A stretch of 41,270 bases of DNA from NCBI GenBank assembly GCA_947166655.1, contig CAMVFC010000013.1:1-41270 (forward strand), in the 5' to 3' direction. Every line of letters starts with the position of its first letter. The first letter of the stretch is position 1. Positions 16,314 through 25,202 of this stretch are shown in pieces. The stretch is from an uncultured Prevotellaceae bacterium (GTDB taxonomy: Bacteria > Bacteroidota > Bacteroidia > Bacteroidales > Bacteroidaceae). Both the position numbers and the translations under genes were made by a program. Under the pieces are notes generated by a model, which was not told the origin of the DNA, did not search any database, and saw only the letters and a program-made list of their open reading frames with translations.

Positions 16314-18269
16314 ATGAAATATGGATTTGTAAAGGTGGCGAGCGGTGTTCCCGAAGTCTATGTGGGCGACCCTCGCCGTAATGTTCAGGCGATAGAAAGC
16401 CTCGTCATTCAGGCCGAAGGTCACGGCGTTGAAGTTATTGTCTTTCCGGAACTATGCCTGACGGGATACACTTGTGGCGACCTCTTCGGGCAACAGCTTC
16501 TGATCGATGAGGCAGAAGTAGCCCTGATTCATCTGCTGAACTTCTCGCGCTCTCTGGACATCATCTCCGTCGTTGGACTTCCTGTAGCTTATAACGGTTC
16601 GCTGTTGAACTGCGCTGCCGTGGTGCAGAAGGGCAAGATCTTAGGTCTTGTTCCCAAGACATACCTTCCGTGCTACCATGAGTTTTACGAACGACGTTGG
16701 TTCACGAGCGGTGCCACCCTTCCGGTCCAGGCGTCAGTATGGCTTTGCGGCCAACAAGTGTCTATCAATGTACGGACGTTGTTCCACACACCTTCTTGTA
16801 CCTTCGGAATTGAGTTATGCGAAGATCTCTGGTCGCCCATTCCTCCCAGTTCACAACTGACATTAGCGGGTGCCGAGCTCATCCTCAACCTGAGTGCAAG
16901 CAGTGACGCTGCGGGGAAGGCTGCATACCTGCAAAGTCTCGTCTGCCATCAAAGTGCACGATGCACCTGCGGTTACGTCTACAGTGCTGCAGGCTTTGGT
17001 GAAAGTACGACAGATGTCGTTTTCTCCGGGAAAGCCTTTATCGTAGAGAATGGAAAGCTCTTGGCAACAGGCGAGGTTCACCATCTGAGCAGTCAACTCG
17101 TAGAAGGGGAAATCGACGTGGAACTTCTTCGTACTGAACGTCGTACGCGCTCGACTTTTTCTTCCGCACAGGCCTTCCATCATGAGGGTGGTGCCATACA
17201 AACCGTAGATACAGCTCTCCTGACAGGACGCGATTTCACGTTTACACGCCAGTTCTCCCCCACCCCATTCGTGCCCGCTGAATCTGCGTTGGATGAGCGA
17301 TGTGCTGAAATCCTGGCCATTCAGTCTGAAGGCTTGGCCCAAAGACTGCATCATACCGGCGTTCAGACGGCAGTCATCGGCATCTCTGGCGGTTTGGATT
17401 CAACACTGGCTCTCCTGGTGACGGCGCGCGCCTTTGACCTGCTTGGTTTGTCACGTCGAGGTATCATCGGCATTACAATGCCTGGCTTTGGAACAACAGA
17501 TCGCACGCATACCAACGCATTAGGGCTGATGAAAGAACTCGGCGTATCATCCAGGGAGATTGATATCACAAAAGCTGTGCTGCAACATTTCAAGGATATC
17601 GGCCACGATGCCTCTGTGCACGATACCACCTATGAAAATGCTCAAGCCCGCGAACGCACACAGATACTCATGGACATCGCCAACCAAAGCAATGGCATGG
17701 TGGTGGGTACCGGTGATCTCTCCGAGCTGGCATTGGGATGGTGCACGTACAATGGTGACCACATGTCCATGTATTCGGTCAACGCTGGTGTGCCTAAAAC
17801 GCTGGTACGCCATCTGGTACGCTGGATTGCGGAGCAAGAGAAGAAAGGTACTGAAAACACGGCATCGAACAAGCGTGTTGCCGACATTCTTCTTGATATC
17901 TTGGCAACACCCATTAGCCCGGAACTCATTCCGGCCGACGATAAGGGAGAGATCAGTCAGCGGACAGAAGACTTGGTAGGTCCCTACGAATTGCACGATT
18001 TCTTCCTTTATTACACCCTGCGCTGGGGCTTCCGCCCGAGCAAGATTTTTTTCCTTGCTCAACATGCCTTCAGCAACGAGTACACGACGGATGTTTTGAA
18101 ACATTGGCTGACAAACTTCTACCGTCGCTTCTTTGGCCAGCAGTTTAAGCGCTCATGTATGCCCGACGGCCCGAAGGTAGGCAGCATAGGTCTCTCACCA
18201 AGAGGTGACTGGAGAATGCCCAGCGACGCCTGTCGCGATGCCTGGCTGGCAGAATGTGAGACCTTATAA
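16314..18269 (+). CDS. nadE: Glutamine-dependent NAD+ synthetase
   Basis: A 651-residue two-domain enzyme performing the last step of NAD+ synthesis, amidation of deamido-NAD+ with glutamine and ATP. The N-terminal nitrilase-type glutaminase carries the triad E46 (FPELCLTGY), K115 (PKTYLP) and C169 (GIELCEDLW). The C-terminal synthetase has the PP-loop SGGLDSTLAL near residues 357-366, followed by GTGDLSELALGW. Length matches the long glutamine-using form found in Bacteroidetes. The start is fixed by a promoter just upstream. It appears monocistronic, with an imperfect hairpin about 85 bp after the stop. Confidence 0.97.
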   Translation: MKYGFVKVASGVPEVYVGDPRRNVQAIESLVIQAEGHGVEVIVFPELCLTGYTCGDLFGQQLLIDEAEVALIHLLNFSRSLDIISVVGLPVAYNGSLLNCAAVVQKGKILGLVPKTYLPCYHEFYERRWFTSGATLPVQASVWLCGQQVSINVRTLFHTPSCTFGIELCEDLWSPIPPSSQLTLAGAELILNLSASSDAAGKAAYLQSLVCHQSARCTCGYVYSAAGFGESTTDVVFSGKAFIVENGKLLATGEVHHLSSQLVEGEIDVELLRTERRTRSTFSSAQAFHHEGGAIQTVDTALLTGRDFTFTRQFSPTPFVPAESALDERCAEILAIQSEGLAQRLHHTGVQTAVIGISGGLDSTLALLVTARAFDLLGLSRRGIIGITMPGFGTTDRTHTNALGLMKELGVSSREIDITKAVLQHFKDIGHDASVHDTTYENAQARERTQILMDIANQSNGMVVGTGDLSELALGWCTYNGDHMSMYSVNAGVPKTLVRHLVRWIAEQEKKGTENTASNKRVADILLDILATPISPELIPADDKGEISQRTEDLVGPYELHDFFLYYTLRWGFRPSKIFFLAQHAFSNEYTTDVLKHWLTNFYRRFFGQQFKRSCMPDGPKVGSIGLSPRGDWRMPSDACRDAWLAECETL

Positions 18270-18352
18270 GCCCGAACCCGTCATTCGAGAGCTCGGGGTG
18301 AATGTTCCTTGCGAACACGGCCTGTTCATCATCTGATTTTCATATATTTTGC

Positions 18353-18414
18353 AAAAGTGTCACTTTCCGCTGTAAACGATTATATATAAAATCGTTCAGC
18401 AGAGTGACACTTTT
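18353..18414. terminator. Large imperfect hairpin after nadE
   Basis: The outer arms AAAAGTGTCACT (18353-18364) and AGTGACACTTTT (18403-18414) are complementary. Inner GCTG/CAGC and AACGAT/ATCGTT segments pair around an AT-rich centre. A T-run (TTTTT) ends the structure on the plus strand, so it may terminate nadE, but the stem is unusually long and belongs to a repeat-rich region. Confidence 0.5.
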
Positions 18415-18420
18415 TCTGAA

Positions 18421-18450
18421 GTGTCACCGAGTGCCACCGGGTATCACCGG
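18421..18450. repeat. Three tandem 10-bp repeats
   Basis: GTGTCACCGA, GTGCCACCGG and GTATCACCGG follow one another directly. They lie right behind the large hairpin and share the GTGTCAC core with its arms. Confidence 0.7.
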
Positions 18451-18528
18451 TAATCTATCCGGGCAGAACGACTTTGTTTTTGCTGCAAGCTCTTAGAGTC
18501 TTTGCCGCCACCGTCTGCAGCTTGGAAT

Positions 18529-18682
18529 GAAAGTGCCAGGGGTGTTCGGTAAAAGTGTCTTGAGATTTGTGCAAAAGTGCCAAGAGTTTTCGATAAAAGT
18601 GCCTTAAGATTTGTGCAAAAATCAAGGCAGAAATGCGCAAAAATCAAGGCGAACATCGACAAAAGTCTTTAAGAAAAAAGGC
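18529..18682. repeat. Degenerate tandem array, seven units, exact 22-bp period
   Basis: Units begin at 18529, 18551, 18573, 18595, 18617, 18639 and 18661. Most open with (G/A)AAAGTG(C/T)C, and two with AAAAATCAAGGC. Units 2 and 4 are near-identical (ending GATTTGTGC) and units 1 and 3 resemble each other, which gives a 44-bp higher-order period. The array lies between the nadE and yebC terminators. Open frames through it are repeat artefacts and I see no gene in 18415-18887. The rest of the stretch (18683-18887) holds only isolated related motifs such as AAGTGCCACTTTA near 18701. Confidence 0.75.
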
Positions 18683-18887
18683 GGTGATGCTTTCAAACAA
18701 AGTGCCACTTTACTTAACAAGTTGTCAAACAATCGTTTGTAGAGAAAAGTAACACTTACTCCAAAATCGTCAGAAAAGCAGTGAGTGCAGTCCATGTGCG
18801 GGCGTTATCACAACGTCCATGCTGGCGGAGACAAGGCCAGGCTATATGCTTAGGGTCTAATGAACCGATTGGGGATGCATAAAAGAA

Positions 18888-18920
18888 GCAGCCGCTCATC
18901 CCAGAAAGACGAGCGGCTGC
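18888..18920 (-). terminator. Terminator of the pheT-yebC operon
   Basis: A perfect 10-bp stem (GCAGCCGCTC with GAGCGGCTGC, 13-nt loop) is followed on the minus strand by TTCTTTTATG. It lies 20 bp past the yebC stop. Confidence 0.85.
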
Positions 18921-18940
18921 ATTGATTATATAAAAAGATA

Positions 18941-19672
18941 CTATAATTCTTCCGGCTTCATATTCGTGTAGACAGTCTGCACGTCATCAAATTCTTCGAG
19001 GCGCTCCACCATCTTATTGATGCTTTCACGCTGTTCTGCCGTTACATCCTTCAAGTCATTGGGGATATAGGTAAACTCGCCACCGACATCTTCAAAGCCA
19101 CTCTCTTCCAAGTGCTTCTGAATGGCTCCGTAGCTCTTGGGATCACCGTAGATGGTGAGTGTGCCCTCTTCCTCGTCCTCATCGTACTCATCCTCAACGC
19201 CATAATCGATGAGATCAAGAATAAGTTCATCCATGTCCACGCCGTCCTTCTTCTTGAAAGTGAAGACACACTTGTGGTCAAAGAGGAAAGCCAGAGAACC
19301 CATGGTACCAAGGTTACCTCCGAACTTGTTGAAGACGGAACGGACATCTGCTACCGTACGCGTGGGGTTATCTGTCAGTGTGTCAACGAAAATAGCGACT
19401 CCGTGGGGGCCATAGCCCTCATAAGTCATGCCTTTGTAATCACTCTGATCCTTACCCATCGCGTTCTTGATAGCGCGGTCGATATTGTCCTTAGGCATGT
19501 TCTCACGCTTGCACGTAGCGATGATACCACGCAGTGTGGGGTTCATGTCAGGGTCAGGTCCACCAGCCTTGACGGCGATAGCAATCTGTTTACCTAATTT
19601 AGTGAACGTTTTAGCCATGTGGCCCCAACGCTTCAGTTTGGCTGCCTTTCTGTATTCAAATGCTCTTCCCAT
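18941..19672 (-). CDS. yebC: YebC/PmpR family protein
   Basis: A 243-residue member of the widespread YebC/TACO1 family, which was long annotated as a transcriptional regulator. Members act on DNA or on ribosomes (relief of stalling at proline-rich stretches has been reported for some). The start MGRAFEYRKAAKLKRWGHMAKTFTKLGKQI is the typical opening. The central TYEGYGPHGVAIFVDTLTDN and the NKFGGNLGTMGSLAFLF block are family hallmarks. A very acidic loop (DEYDEDEEEG) is also present. It sits 39 bp after pheT and shares its terminator region. Confidence 0.95.
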   Translation of the reverse strand: MGRAFEYRKAAKLKRWGHMAKTFTKLGKQIAIAVKAGGPDPDMNPTLRGIIATCKRENMPKDNIDRAIKNAMGKDQSDYKGMTYEGYGPHGVAIFVDTLTDNPTRTVADVRSVFNKFGGNLGTMGSLAFLFDHKCVFTFKKKDGVDMDELILDLIDYGVEDEYDEDEEEGTLTIYGDPKSYGAIQKHLEESGFEDVGGEFTYIPNDLKDVTAEQRESINKMVERLEEFDDVQTVYTNMKPEEL

Positions 19673-19711
19673 ATTATAGAGTTTTATGATTAAATTTCAT
19701 TTATATTATCT

Positions 19712-22219
19712 TTATCGCAATTCGGCACCGAGCTGCTTGGTGATGTTCTGAATAATCTTCTGCATGATGGCATCAATGGCCTTGTCATTAAGAGTCTTCG
19801 TCTCGTCAAGAAGGCGGAAATTAACCGCATAGCTCTTCTTACCTGCGGGAAGGTTTTTGCCTTCGTAGACATCAAAGAGACGTACCTCACGCAGCAACTT
19901 CTTCTCGCTCTGATAGGCGATGGCCTCAATCTGCCCGAACTCTACGCTCTTATCCACCAGCAAGGCTAAGTCGCGGCTGACCTCGGGATATTTTGGCAAG
20001 TCGTAGTAGCTGACCTTCTCCTTGCGGATGAGTTTCATGACCTGCTGCCATGAGATGTCTGCAAAGTAAACATCCGTAGGTATATCGAACTGTGCCTGAA
20101 TGCGCTTGCTGACAATACCCATCTCAGCAATCAATTTTCCACCGCGATTCTCTACACGCAGGCTCTTGGCATAGAGATCTGAGTTTCCATCCTTGAAGAC
20201 AAGTGCACCGAAGGGTACGCCCAGACGTCGGAGGATGTTCACAACATGCGCTTTGAGCACATAGAAAGACTGATCCTCATCGGGATGAGCCCACGAACCG
20301 CTTACACGCTGACCGGTGAGCCACAGCCCGAGATGATAATCTTCACTATAGGCATCAAGGACATGCTTGATGACTTCGGGGTCACGACTCGAGCTGACAC
20401 CAGGAATGATTTCCGGGCATTTGCGCTCTGCGTGGAAATAATAGCAATTACCAAACTCGAAGAGCTGAAGGTTGGGGCGACGTCGGTTGACATTTCGGCT
20501 GATGCTTTCGAGGCCACCAAAGAGGAGCGTCTGACGCATCACATTGAGATCCTGTGAGAGCGGATTCAACAGATGCACGCAATTCTCGGCATGGTAGCTC
20601 TCGAGGTGATCATAGTAGGCTCCACGCTGCAGCGAATTATTCAGGATCTCATTGAAGCCTGCACCTACCAACTGTTCACTGACAAGGTTCTGCAGCTTGT
20701 AGCTCTTATCAGGCTCACCCTTCACTGCGAGTGCAGAATTGATGCTTGTCGGGATCTCAACATTATTGTAGCCGTAGATACGAAGGATATCTTCGACGAC
20801 GTCGCAAGGACGCTGCACATCCACACGGTAGGCGGGCACGAGAAGCTTCAACCCTTCAGGCGTCTCTTCCTCTATCTTCATCTCAAGAGAAGTCACGATA
20901 CGCTTGATTGTCTCAGCTTCAAGATGCTGACCAATCAGGCCGTCCACATAATCATATCGAAGTTCTACGGGGAAATCCTGCAAGGGCTGAGGATAGACAT
21001 CGACGATGTCCATGCTCACCTTACCGCCGGCCAGTTCCTGGCACATCATGGCAGCAAGTTTGAGCGCATAAATCTGTCCATTAGGGTCTATGCCGCGCTC
21101 AAAGCGGAACGAAGCATCGGTCTGCAAGCCATGACGGCGAGCGCTTTTCCGGATCCATGTAGGATTGAAGTAGGCACTCTCAAGAAGCACATTGCGTGTG
21201 GTCTCATAGGTTCCACTACCCTTACCGCCATAGACGCCGCCAATACACATCGGTTCCTGTGCATTGCAAATCATCAGATCACGGTCAGACAGTTTACGGT
21301 CCACGCCATCCAGCGTCTGGAAGGGAGTTCCCTCGGGCATCGTTTTCACGACAACCTGCTGGCCCGTGATCATATCAGCATCAAAACAGTGCAACGGCTG
21401 TCCGAAAGCCATCATGATATAGTTCGTGATGTCAACGATATTATTGATGGGACGAAGACCGATGGCTGTCAAATGATCCTTCAGCCACTGCGGGCTCTCC
21501 TTCACATCACAACCCGTAACGGTGACAGCGGCATAGCGCGGGCAAGCCTCTGCATTCTCGACACGAATAGGAATCTCCAGGTCATGGTTGTCCACACGGA
21601 AGTTCTCTACAGACGGGCGATGAAGCGCTGTCTTGTACCCATTTTGTACGAGCCAAGCGTAAAGGTCGCGGGCGACGCCATAGTGGGAACAAGCATCTGC
21701 ACGGTTGGCGGTGATGTCAACCTCTATCACGTAATCACTCTCCACGCCATAATAGGAAGCAGCCGGCATACCGACAGGGGTGTCCTCCGGCAAGACTATG
21801 ATACCTTCGTGACTGGTACCTATGCCAATCTCGTCTTCAGCACAAATCATGCCATTAGACTCTATGCCACGAAGCTTGGAGCGCTTTATGACAAATTCCT
21901 TGTCGCCATCGTACAGCTTTGTGCCGAGCGTCGCCACAATAACCTTTTGCCCTGCAGCCACATTCGGTGCGCCACAAACAATCTGCTGGATTTCCGGCTG
22001 CCCGACATCGACGGTGCAAACATGCATGTGATCACTATTGGGATGGGGTTCACACGTCAAGACATGCCCGACGACAAGCCCCTCAAGACCTCCCTTGATA
22101 GTCTGCACTTCTTCCACGCCGTCTACTTCCAGACCTGCAGAAGTAAGCGCATCTGCCACCTGCTGAGCCGTCAAGTCTGTATCGACGTACTCACGAAGCC
22201 ATTTATAGGAAATATTCAT
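19712..22219 (-). CDS. pheT: Phenylalanine-tRNA ligase beta subunit
   Basis: An 835-residue subunit of the (alpha-beta)2 enzyme that charges tRNA-Phe. Domains in order are: an N-terminal B1 helix region (MNISYKWLREYVDTDLTAQQ), an EMAP/tRNA-binding domain (about 40-155, with VVGHVLTCEPHPNSDHMHVC), the B3/B4 editing domain (TNYIMMAFGQPLHCFD, then GGVYGGKGSG), B5 (about 405-475), the catalytic-like core, and a C-terminal anticodon-binding FDX-ACB domain (YPEVSRDLALLVD). The alpha subunit gene is not in this window. A promoter lies 33-40 bp upstream of the ATG. It is cotranscribed with yebC. Confidence 0.97.
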   Translation of the reverse strand: MNISYKWLREYVDTDLTAQQVADALTSAGLEVDGVEEVQTIKGGLEGLVVGHVLTCEPHPNSDHMHVCTVDVGQPEIQQIVCGAPNVAAGQKVIVATLGTKLYDGDKEFVIKRSKLRGIESNGMICAEDEIGIGTSHEGIIVLPEDTPVGMPAASYYGVESDYVIEVDITANRADACSHYGVARDLYAWLVQNGYKTALHRPSVENFRVDNHDLEIPIRVENAEACPRYAAVTVTGCDVKESPQWLKDHLTAIGLRPINNIVDITNYIMMAFGQPLHCFDADMITGQQVVVKTMPEGTPFQTLDGVDRKLSDRDLMICNAQEPMCIGGVYGGKGSGTYETTRNVLLESAYFNPTWIRKSARRHGLQTDASFRFERGIDPNGQIYALKLAAMMCQELAGGKVSMDIVDVYPQPLQDFPVELRYDYVDGLIGQHLEAETIKRIVTSLEMKIEEETPEGLKLLVPAYRVDVQRPCDVVEDILRIYGYNNVEIPTSINSALAVKGEPDKSYKLQNLVSEQLVGAGFNEILNNSLQRGAYYDHLESYHAENCVHLLNPLSQDLNVMRQTLLFGGLESISRNVNRRRPNLQLFEFGNCYYFHAERKCPEIIPGVSSSRDPEVIKHVLDAYSEDYHLGLWLTGQRVSGSWAHPDEDQSFYVLKAHVVNILRRLGVPFGALVFKDGNSDLYAKSLRVENRGGKLIAEMGIVSKRIQAQFDIPTDVYFADISWQQVMKLIRKEKVSYYDLPKYPEVSRDLALLVDKSVEFGQIEAIAYQSEKKLLREVRLFDVYEGKNLPAGKKSYAVNFRLLDETKTLNDKAIDAIMQKIIQNITKQLGAELR

Positions 22220-22251
22220 CTTGAATAATACGTTATTTCATAATTTGCGCG

Positions 22252-22259
22252 CAAAGGTA
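22252..22259 (-). promoter_or_regulatory. -7 promoter element of pheT
   Basis: TACCTTTG on the minus strand, inside GTACCTTTGCGCG, predicts a leader of about 28 nt. No clear -33 box is visible. Confidence 0.6.
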
Positions 22260-22334
22260 CAAAAAAAGTGTGTATCTGCGCAGGAATAAGTGAACTTTTT
22301 TGCCCGAGAACCCGAAAGGGAAGAAAGCCAAGCC

Positions 22335-23927
22335 CTAAAAGGGCATCTTATCTACAGGCTGAGGAGGACCAAATGGCGAATCAGCATCTGAAGCTGCCGG
22401 TAAGGGAGGACGAATGGCATCAGTCTCTGAATTTGGGACAGGAGGGGCATCGGGCGCATCATTATTATTGATACTAGATCCATAGACCATGCTCTCTCCC
22501 GGCATAGGCATATAGGCGTCATCGTCAGGATCGGAGAAGCGTGCATATTCATGGCGGAACTTTAGAACCACCGTATCTACGGCACCATTACGATGTTTCG
22601 CAATGATAAACTCAGCCATTCCTTTCATATTACGTCCCTTCTCATCCTGAAATATCTTATAGTATTCAGGCCTATGAATAAAGCATACCATGTCCGCATC
22701 CTGCTCAATAGCACCAGATTCACGCAAGTCTGAGAGTTGCGGACGCTTGGCATCCGAGCCTTCTGTGCTGGCATCGCGTTTTTCCACACTACGGTTGAGC
22801 TGTGAAAGTGCGATAATTGGGATGTTCAATTCCTTCGCCAAGCCTTTCAGTGAACGGCTGATATTTGAAACCTCTTCTTGTCTTGACCCGAATTTCATTC
22901 CCGAAGCATTCATCAGCTGAAGATAGTCGATCATGATAAGCTTGATACCATGCTCACGCACGAGCCTACGAGCTTTCGTCCGAAGCTCAAAGACCGACAA
23001 CGAAGGCGTGTCGTCTATATAAAAAGGGGCATCATAGAGCTGCCGGATACGACTGTCCAACTGTCCCCACTCATAACTTTCGAGCTGTCCGTTACGAATC
23101 TTCTCGCCAGTGATCTCACACGTATTGACAATAAGACGATTGACGAGTTGCACGTTGCTCATTTCCAATGAGAACATGGCACATGGCACACGCATGTCCA
23201 CAGCGATTTTCTTGGCCATGGAAAGCACGAAGGCGGTCTTACCCATGGCAGGGCGGGCTGCAATAATTATCAGGTCCGAGTTCTGCCAACCGCTGGTTAG
23301 CTTATCAATGTGAGGGAAGCCACTGCTCAAGCCTGAAAGACCATCCCGTCGCGCTGCCGCCTTCGACAGCAGATCCATCGCTTCACGAATGACCGGGTTG
23401 ATCTGCGTGTAATCTTTCTTTAAGTTTTGTTGCGAGATGGCGAAGAGACGTCCTTCAGCTTCCTGCATAAGGTCGTCCACATCATTCGTCGCGTCAAAAG
23501 CCATCTCTTCAATCTGACTAGCAAACTGTATAAGCTCGCGTGCAATGGCTTTCTGAGCTATGACACGTGCATGGTAGTCTATATGCGCCGATGACGTGAC
23601 ACCTGCAGACAACTGAACCAGATAGACGGGTCCGCCCGCCTCTTCAAGATTGCCCTGCGAGTCGAGGTACTCACGCACAGTGAGAATATCAAGCGGACGA
23701 TTTTGCGCCGACAGCGAACGGATGGCATCAAAGATGAGCTGGTGGCGATGATCATAGAAGCTCTCAGGGCGCAGCAATTCGCTCACTTGCGAATAAGCAT
23801 CCTGCTCAATGAGCATCGCTCCCAAGACTGCCTTTTCCATGTCGAGGCTCTGCGGTTGCAGACGCCCATAAGCATCCTCGACAGCTGCTGCAGACGAACG
23901 GTTGGTGCGATTCTTTGGTCCTGGCAT
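22335..23927 (-). CDS. dnaB: Replicative DNA helicase DnaB
   Basis: A 530-residue hexameric 5'-3' helicase at the replication fork. The N-terminal DnaB domain (about 25-130, LQPQSLDMEKAVLGAMLIEQ) is followed by a linker and the RecA-like motor. Motor motifs are Walker A ARPAMGKTAF, Walker B IKLIMIDYLQLM, and the arginine-finger region near FIIAKHRNG. The last 45 or so residues are a Pro- and Asp-rich disordered tail (SETDAIRPPLPAASDADSPF) longer than in E. coli DnaB. No intein is present. The gene starts 15 bp after the kdsB stop, so the two form an operon. Confidence 0.97.
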   Translation of the reverse strand: MPGPKNRTNRSSAAAVEDAYGRLQPQSLDMEKAVLGAMLIEQDAYSQVSELLRPESFYDHRHQLIFDAIRSLSAQNRPLDILTVREYLDSQGNLEEAGGPVYLVQLSAGVTSSAHIDYHARVIAQKAIARELIQFASQIEEMAFDATNDVDDLMQEAEGRLFAISQQNLKKDYTQINPVIREAMDLLSKAAARRDGLSGLSSGFPHIDKLTSGWQNSDLIIIAARPAMGKTAFVLSMAKKIAVDMRVPCAMFSLEMSNVQLVNRLIVNTCEITGEKIRNGQLESYEWGQLDSRIRQLYDAPFYIDDTPSLSVFELRTKARRLVREHGIKLIMIDYLQLMNASGMKFGSRQEEVSNISRSLKGLAKELNIPIIALSQLNRSVEKRDASTEGSDAKRPQLSDLRESGAIEQDADMVCFIHRPEYYKIFQDEKGRNMKGMAEFIIAKHRNGAVDTVVLKFRHEYARFSDPDDDAYMPMPGESMVYGSSINNNDAPDAPPVPNSETDAIRPPLPAASDADSPFGPPQPVDKMPF

Positions 23928-23942
23928 AGTTTCTCTTGAATA

Positions 23943-24704
23943 TTAAAGGTCTAATCCTTGTGCGGCCAGGAATGCCTCGGCACGTGCCAGGTCCTCCGGT
24001 GTGTCGATACCGATTGTCTCCACTTGCGAGATGCCCACTTGAATGACATAGCCCGCCTGTAGCCATCGAAGTTGTTCCAAACTCTCTGCCATCTCAAGAG
24101 GCGACTGAGGCAAGGCTGTGATTTCACGAAGCACATCAGGGCGATAGGCATAGAGCCCTATGTGCTTATAAAACGTCTGTGTGGAAAGCCACTGGCTACG
24201 TTCAAGGCCACGGATAAAGGGAATCACGCTCCTACTGAAATAGAGTGCTCGATGGCGATCATCCAAAACGACCTTAGGCGAATTAGGATTCTCCAATGCC
24301 TCCAGACCATCTTGTGGCGTAAAAGGTTTGACGAGCGTCGCTATCTGCGTATCCTTATCTTCAAAGCATTGCTGGATGACGTGCAATTGTTGAGCCTGGA
24401 TAAACGGCTCGTCGCCCTGAATATTCACAATGACATCAAAGTCACATCCGAAGCGTTCATAGGCTTCCTGGACGCGGTCGGTCCCACTTTTGTGATGGAC
24501 GCTGGTCATGACAGCCTTTCCCCCGAAACTCTCCACCGCCTCGAAGATTCGAGGATCGTCCGTGGCAACAAGAGCTTCGTCCAAGACGCCTTCCACCTGT
24601 CTGTAAACTCTTTCTATAACAGTACGTCCGCCCAACATCGCCAGAGGTTTGCCTGGGAAGCGCGTTGAGCCATAGCGTGCGGGTATGATTCCTATGTAAG
24701 TCAT
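23943..24704 (-). CDS. kdsB: 3-deoxy-manno-octulosonate cytidylyltransferase (CMP-Kdo synthetase)
   Basis: A 253-residue cytosolic enzyme activating Kdo with CTP for lipid A/LPS core synthesis. IIPARYGSTRFPGKPLAMLGG is the nucleotide-binding signature. VNIQGDEPFIQ carries the metal-binding Asp, and HIGLYAYRP and SLEQLRWLQAGY are family motifs. It starts divergently from folK, with 67 bp between the two start codons. Confidence 0.97.
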   Translation of the reverse strand: MTYIGIIPARYGSTRFPGKPLAMLGGRTVIERVYRQVEGVLDEALVATDDPRIFEAVESFGGKAVMTSVHHKSGTDRVQEAYERFGCDFDVIVNIQGDEPFIQAQQLHVIQQCFEDKDTQIATLVKPFTPQDGLEALENPNSPKVVLDDRHRALYFSRSVIPFIRGLERSQWLSTQTFYKHIGLYAYRPDVLREITALPQSPLEMAESLEQLRWLQAGYVIQVGISQVETIGIDTPEDLARAEAFLAAQGLDL

Positions 24705-24732
24705 AAAGTTTATGAAAAAAAAGCTTGAAATG

Positions 24733-24763
24733 ATTGTCTTATCAAGAAAAATGTGTACCTTCG
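24733..24763 (+). promoter_or_regulatory. Promoter of folK
   Basis: ATTG (24733-24736), a 19-bp spacer and TACCTTCG (24756-24763) resemble the Bacteroidetes TTTG-N19-TAnnTTTG promoter, with one mismatch in each box. The predicted start is only about 4-5 nt before the ATG at 24772. Confidence 0.55.
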
Positions 24764-24771
24764 CGGTCGGA

Positions 24772-25158
24772 ATGAATACACATGTCCTTTATATTAGCAT
24801 TGGTACGAACCTTGCAACGGCTGAGCAAGTGATGGCTTGGACTAAGCGTCGCCTTGCTGAAGCATTCCGTGGCGAAGCACGCTACAGTACGATTGTACAG
24901 ACGGAACCTATCAATTTTGCTTCCGAGCGGCCTTTTACCAACCAGCTGGCGGTCATCAAGACTACGGTGCCTACCCCTTTGGCTAAGCCCTTGCTGAAAA
25001 GCATCGAACGGCAACTGGGGCGCAACGAAGCCGACACGCGCCGCGGTGTGGTACGTCTGGACTTGGATTTGCTGGTGCTCGACGGCGAAGTGCTTAAGCC
25101 CACAGACTGGGAGTTCCCACATATCCGTGAGGCTCGCCGCGAGTTGGGCATCGAATGA
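24772..25158 (+). CDS. folK: 2-amino-4-hydroxy-6-hydroxymethyldihydropteridine pyrophosphokinase
   Basis: A 128-residue folate-pathway kinase transferring pyrophosphate from ATP to hydroxymethyl-dihydropterin. YISIGTNLA at the N-terminus and RLDLDLLVLDG (the metal-binding DxD) are the family signatures, with LKSIERQLGR between them. The frame is open 20 codons further upstream, but the promoter lies inside that extension and the family begins just before YISIGTNL, so MNTHVLY is the start. The protein is about 30 residues shorter than E. coli FolK. It ends 44 bp from the convergent penicillin-binding protein gene. Confidence 0.9.
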   Translation: MNTHVLYISIGTNLATAEQVMAWTKRRLAEAFRGEARYSTIVQTEPINFASERPFTNQLAVIKTTVPTPLAKPLLKSIERQLGRNEADTRRGVVRLDLDLLVLDGEVLKPTDWEFPHIREARRELGIE

Positions 25159-25202
25159 TATCAGCATCGCACTACGCATTCTTTTTCTCCTCCTTCTTTC
25201 AG

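Noticed and set aside
18444-18662. Overlapping small minus-strand frames with a repeating amino-acid pattern
   Set aside because: The pattern arises from the 22-bp DNA repeat, which is read in shifting frames; no start signal or conserved product is evident.
18529-18682. CRISPR array
   Set aside because: Units are contiguous and degenerate, with no unique spacers between conserved repeats and no cas genes nearby.
20573-22228. A 551-codon open frame on the plus strand
   Set aside because: It is antisense to pheT, which is a clear full-length gene with all domains. The translation has no recognisable domain.
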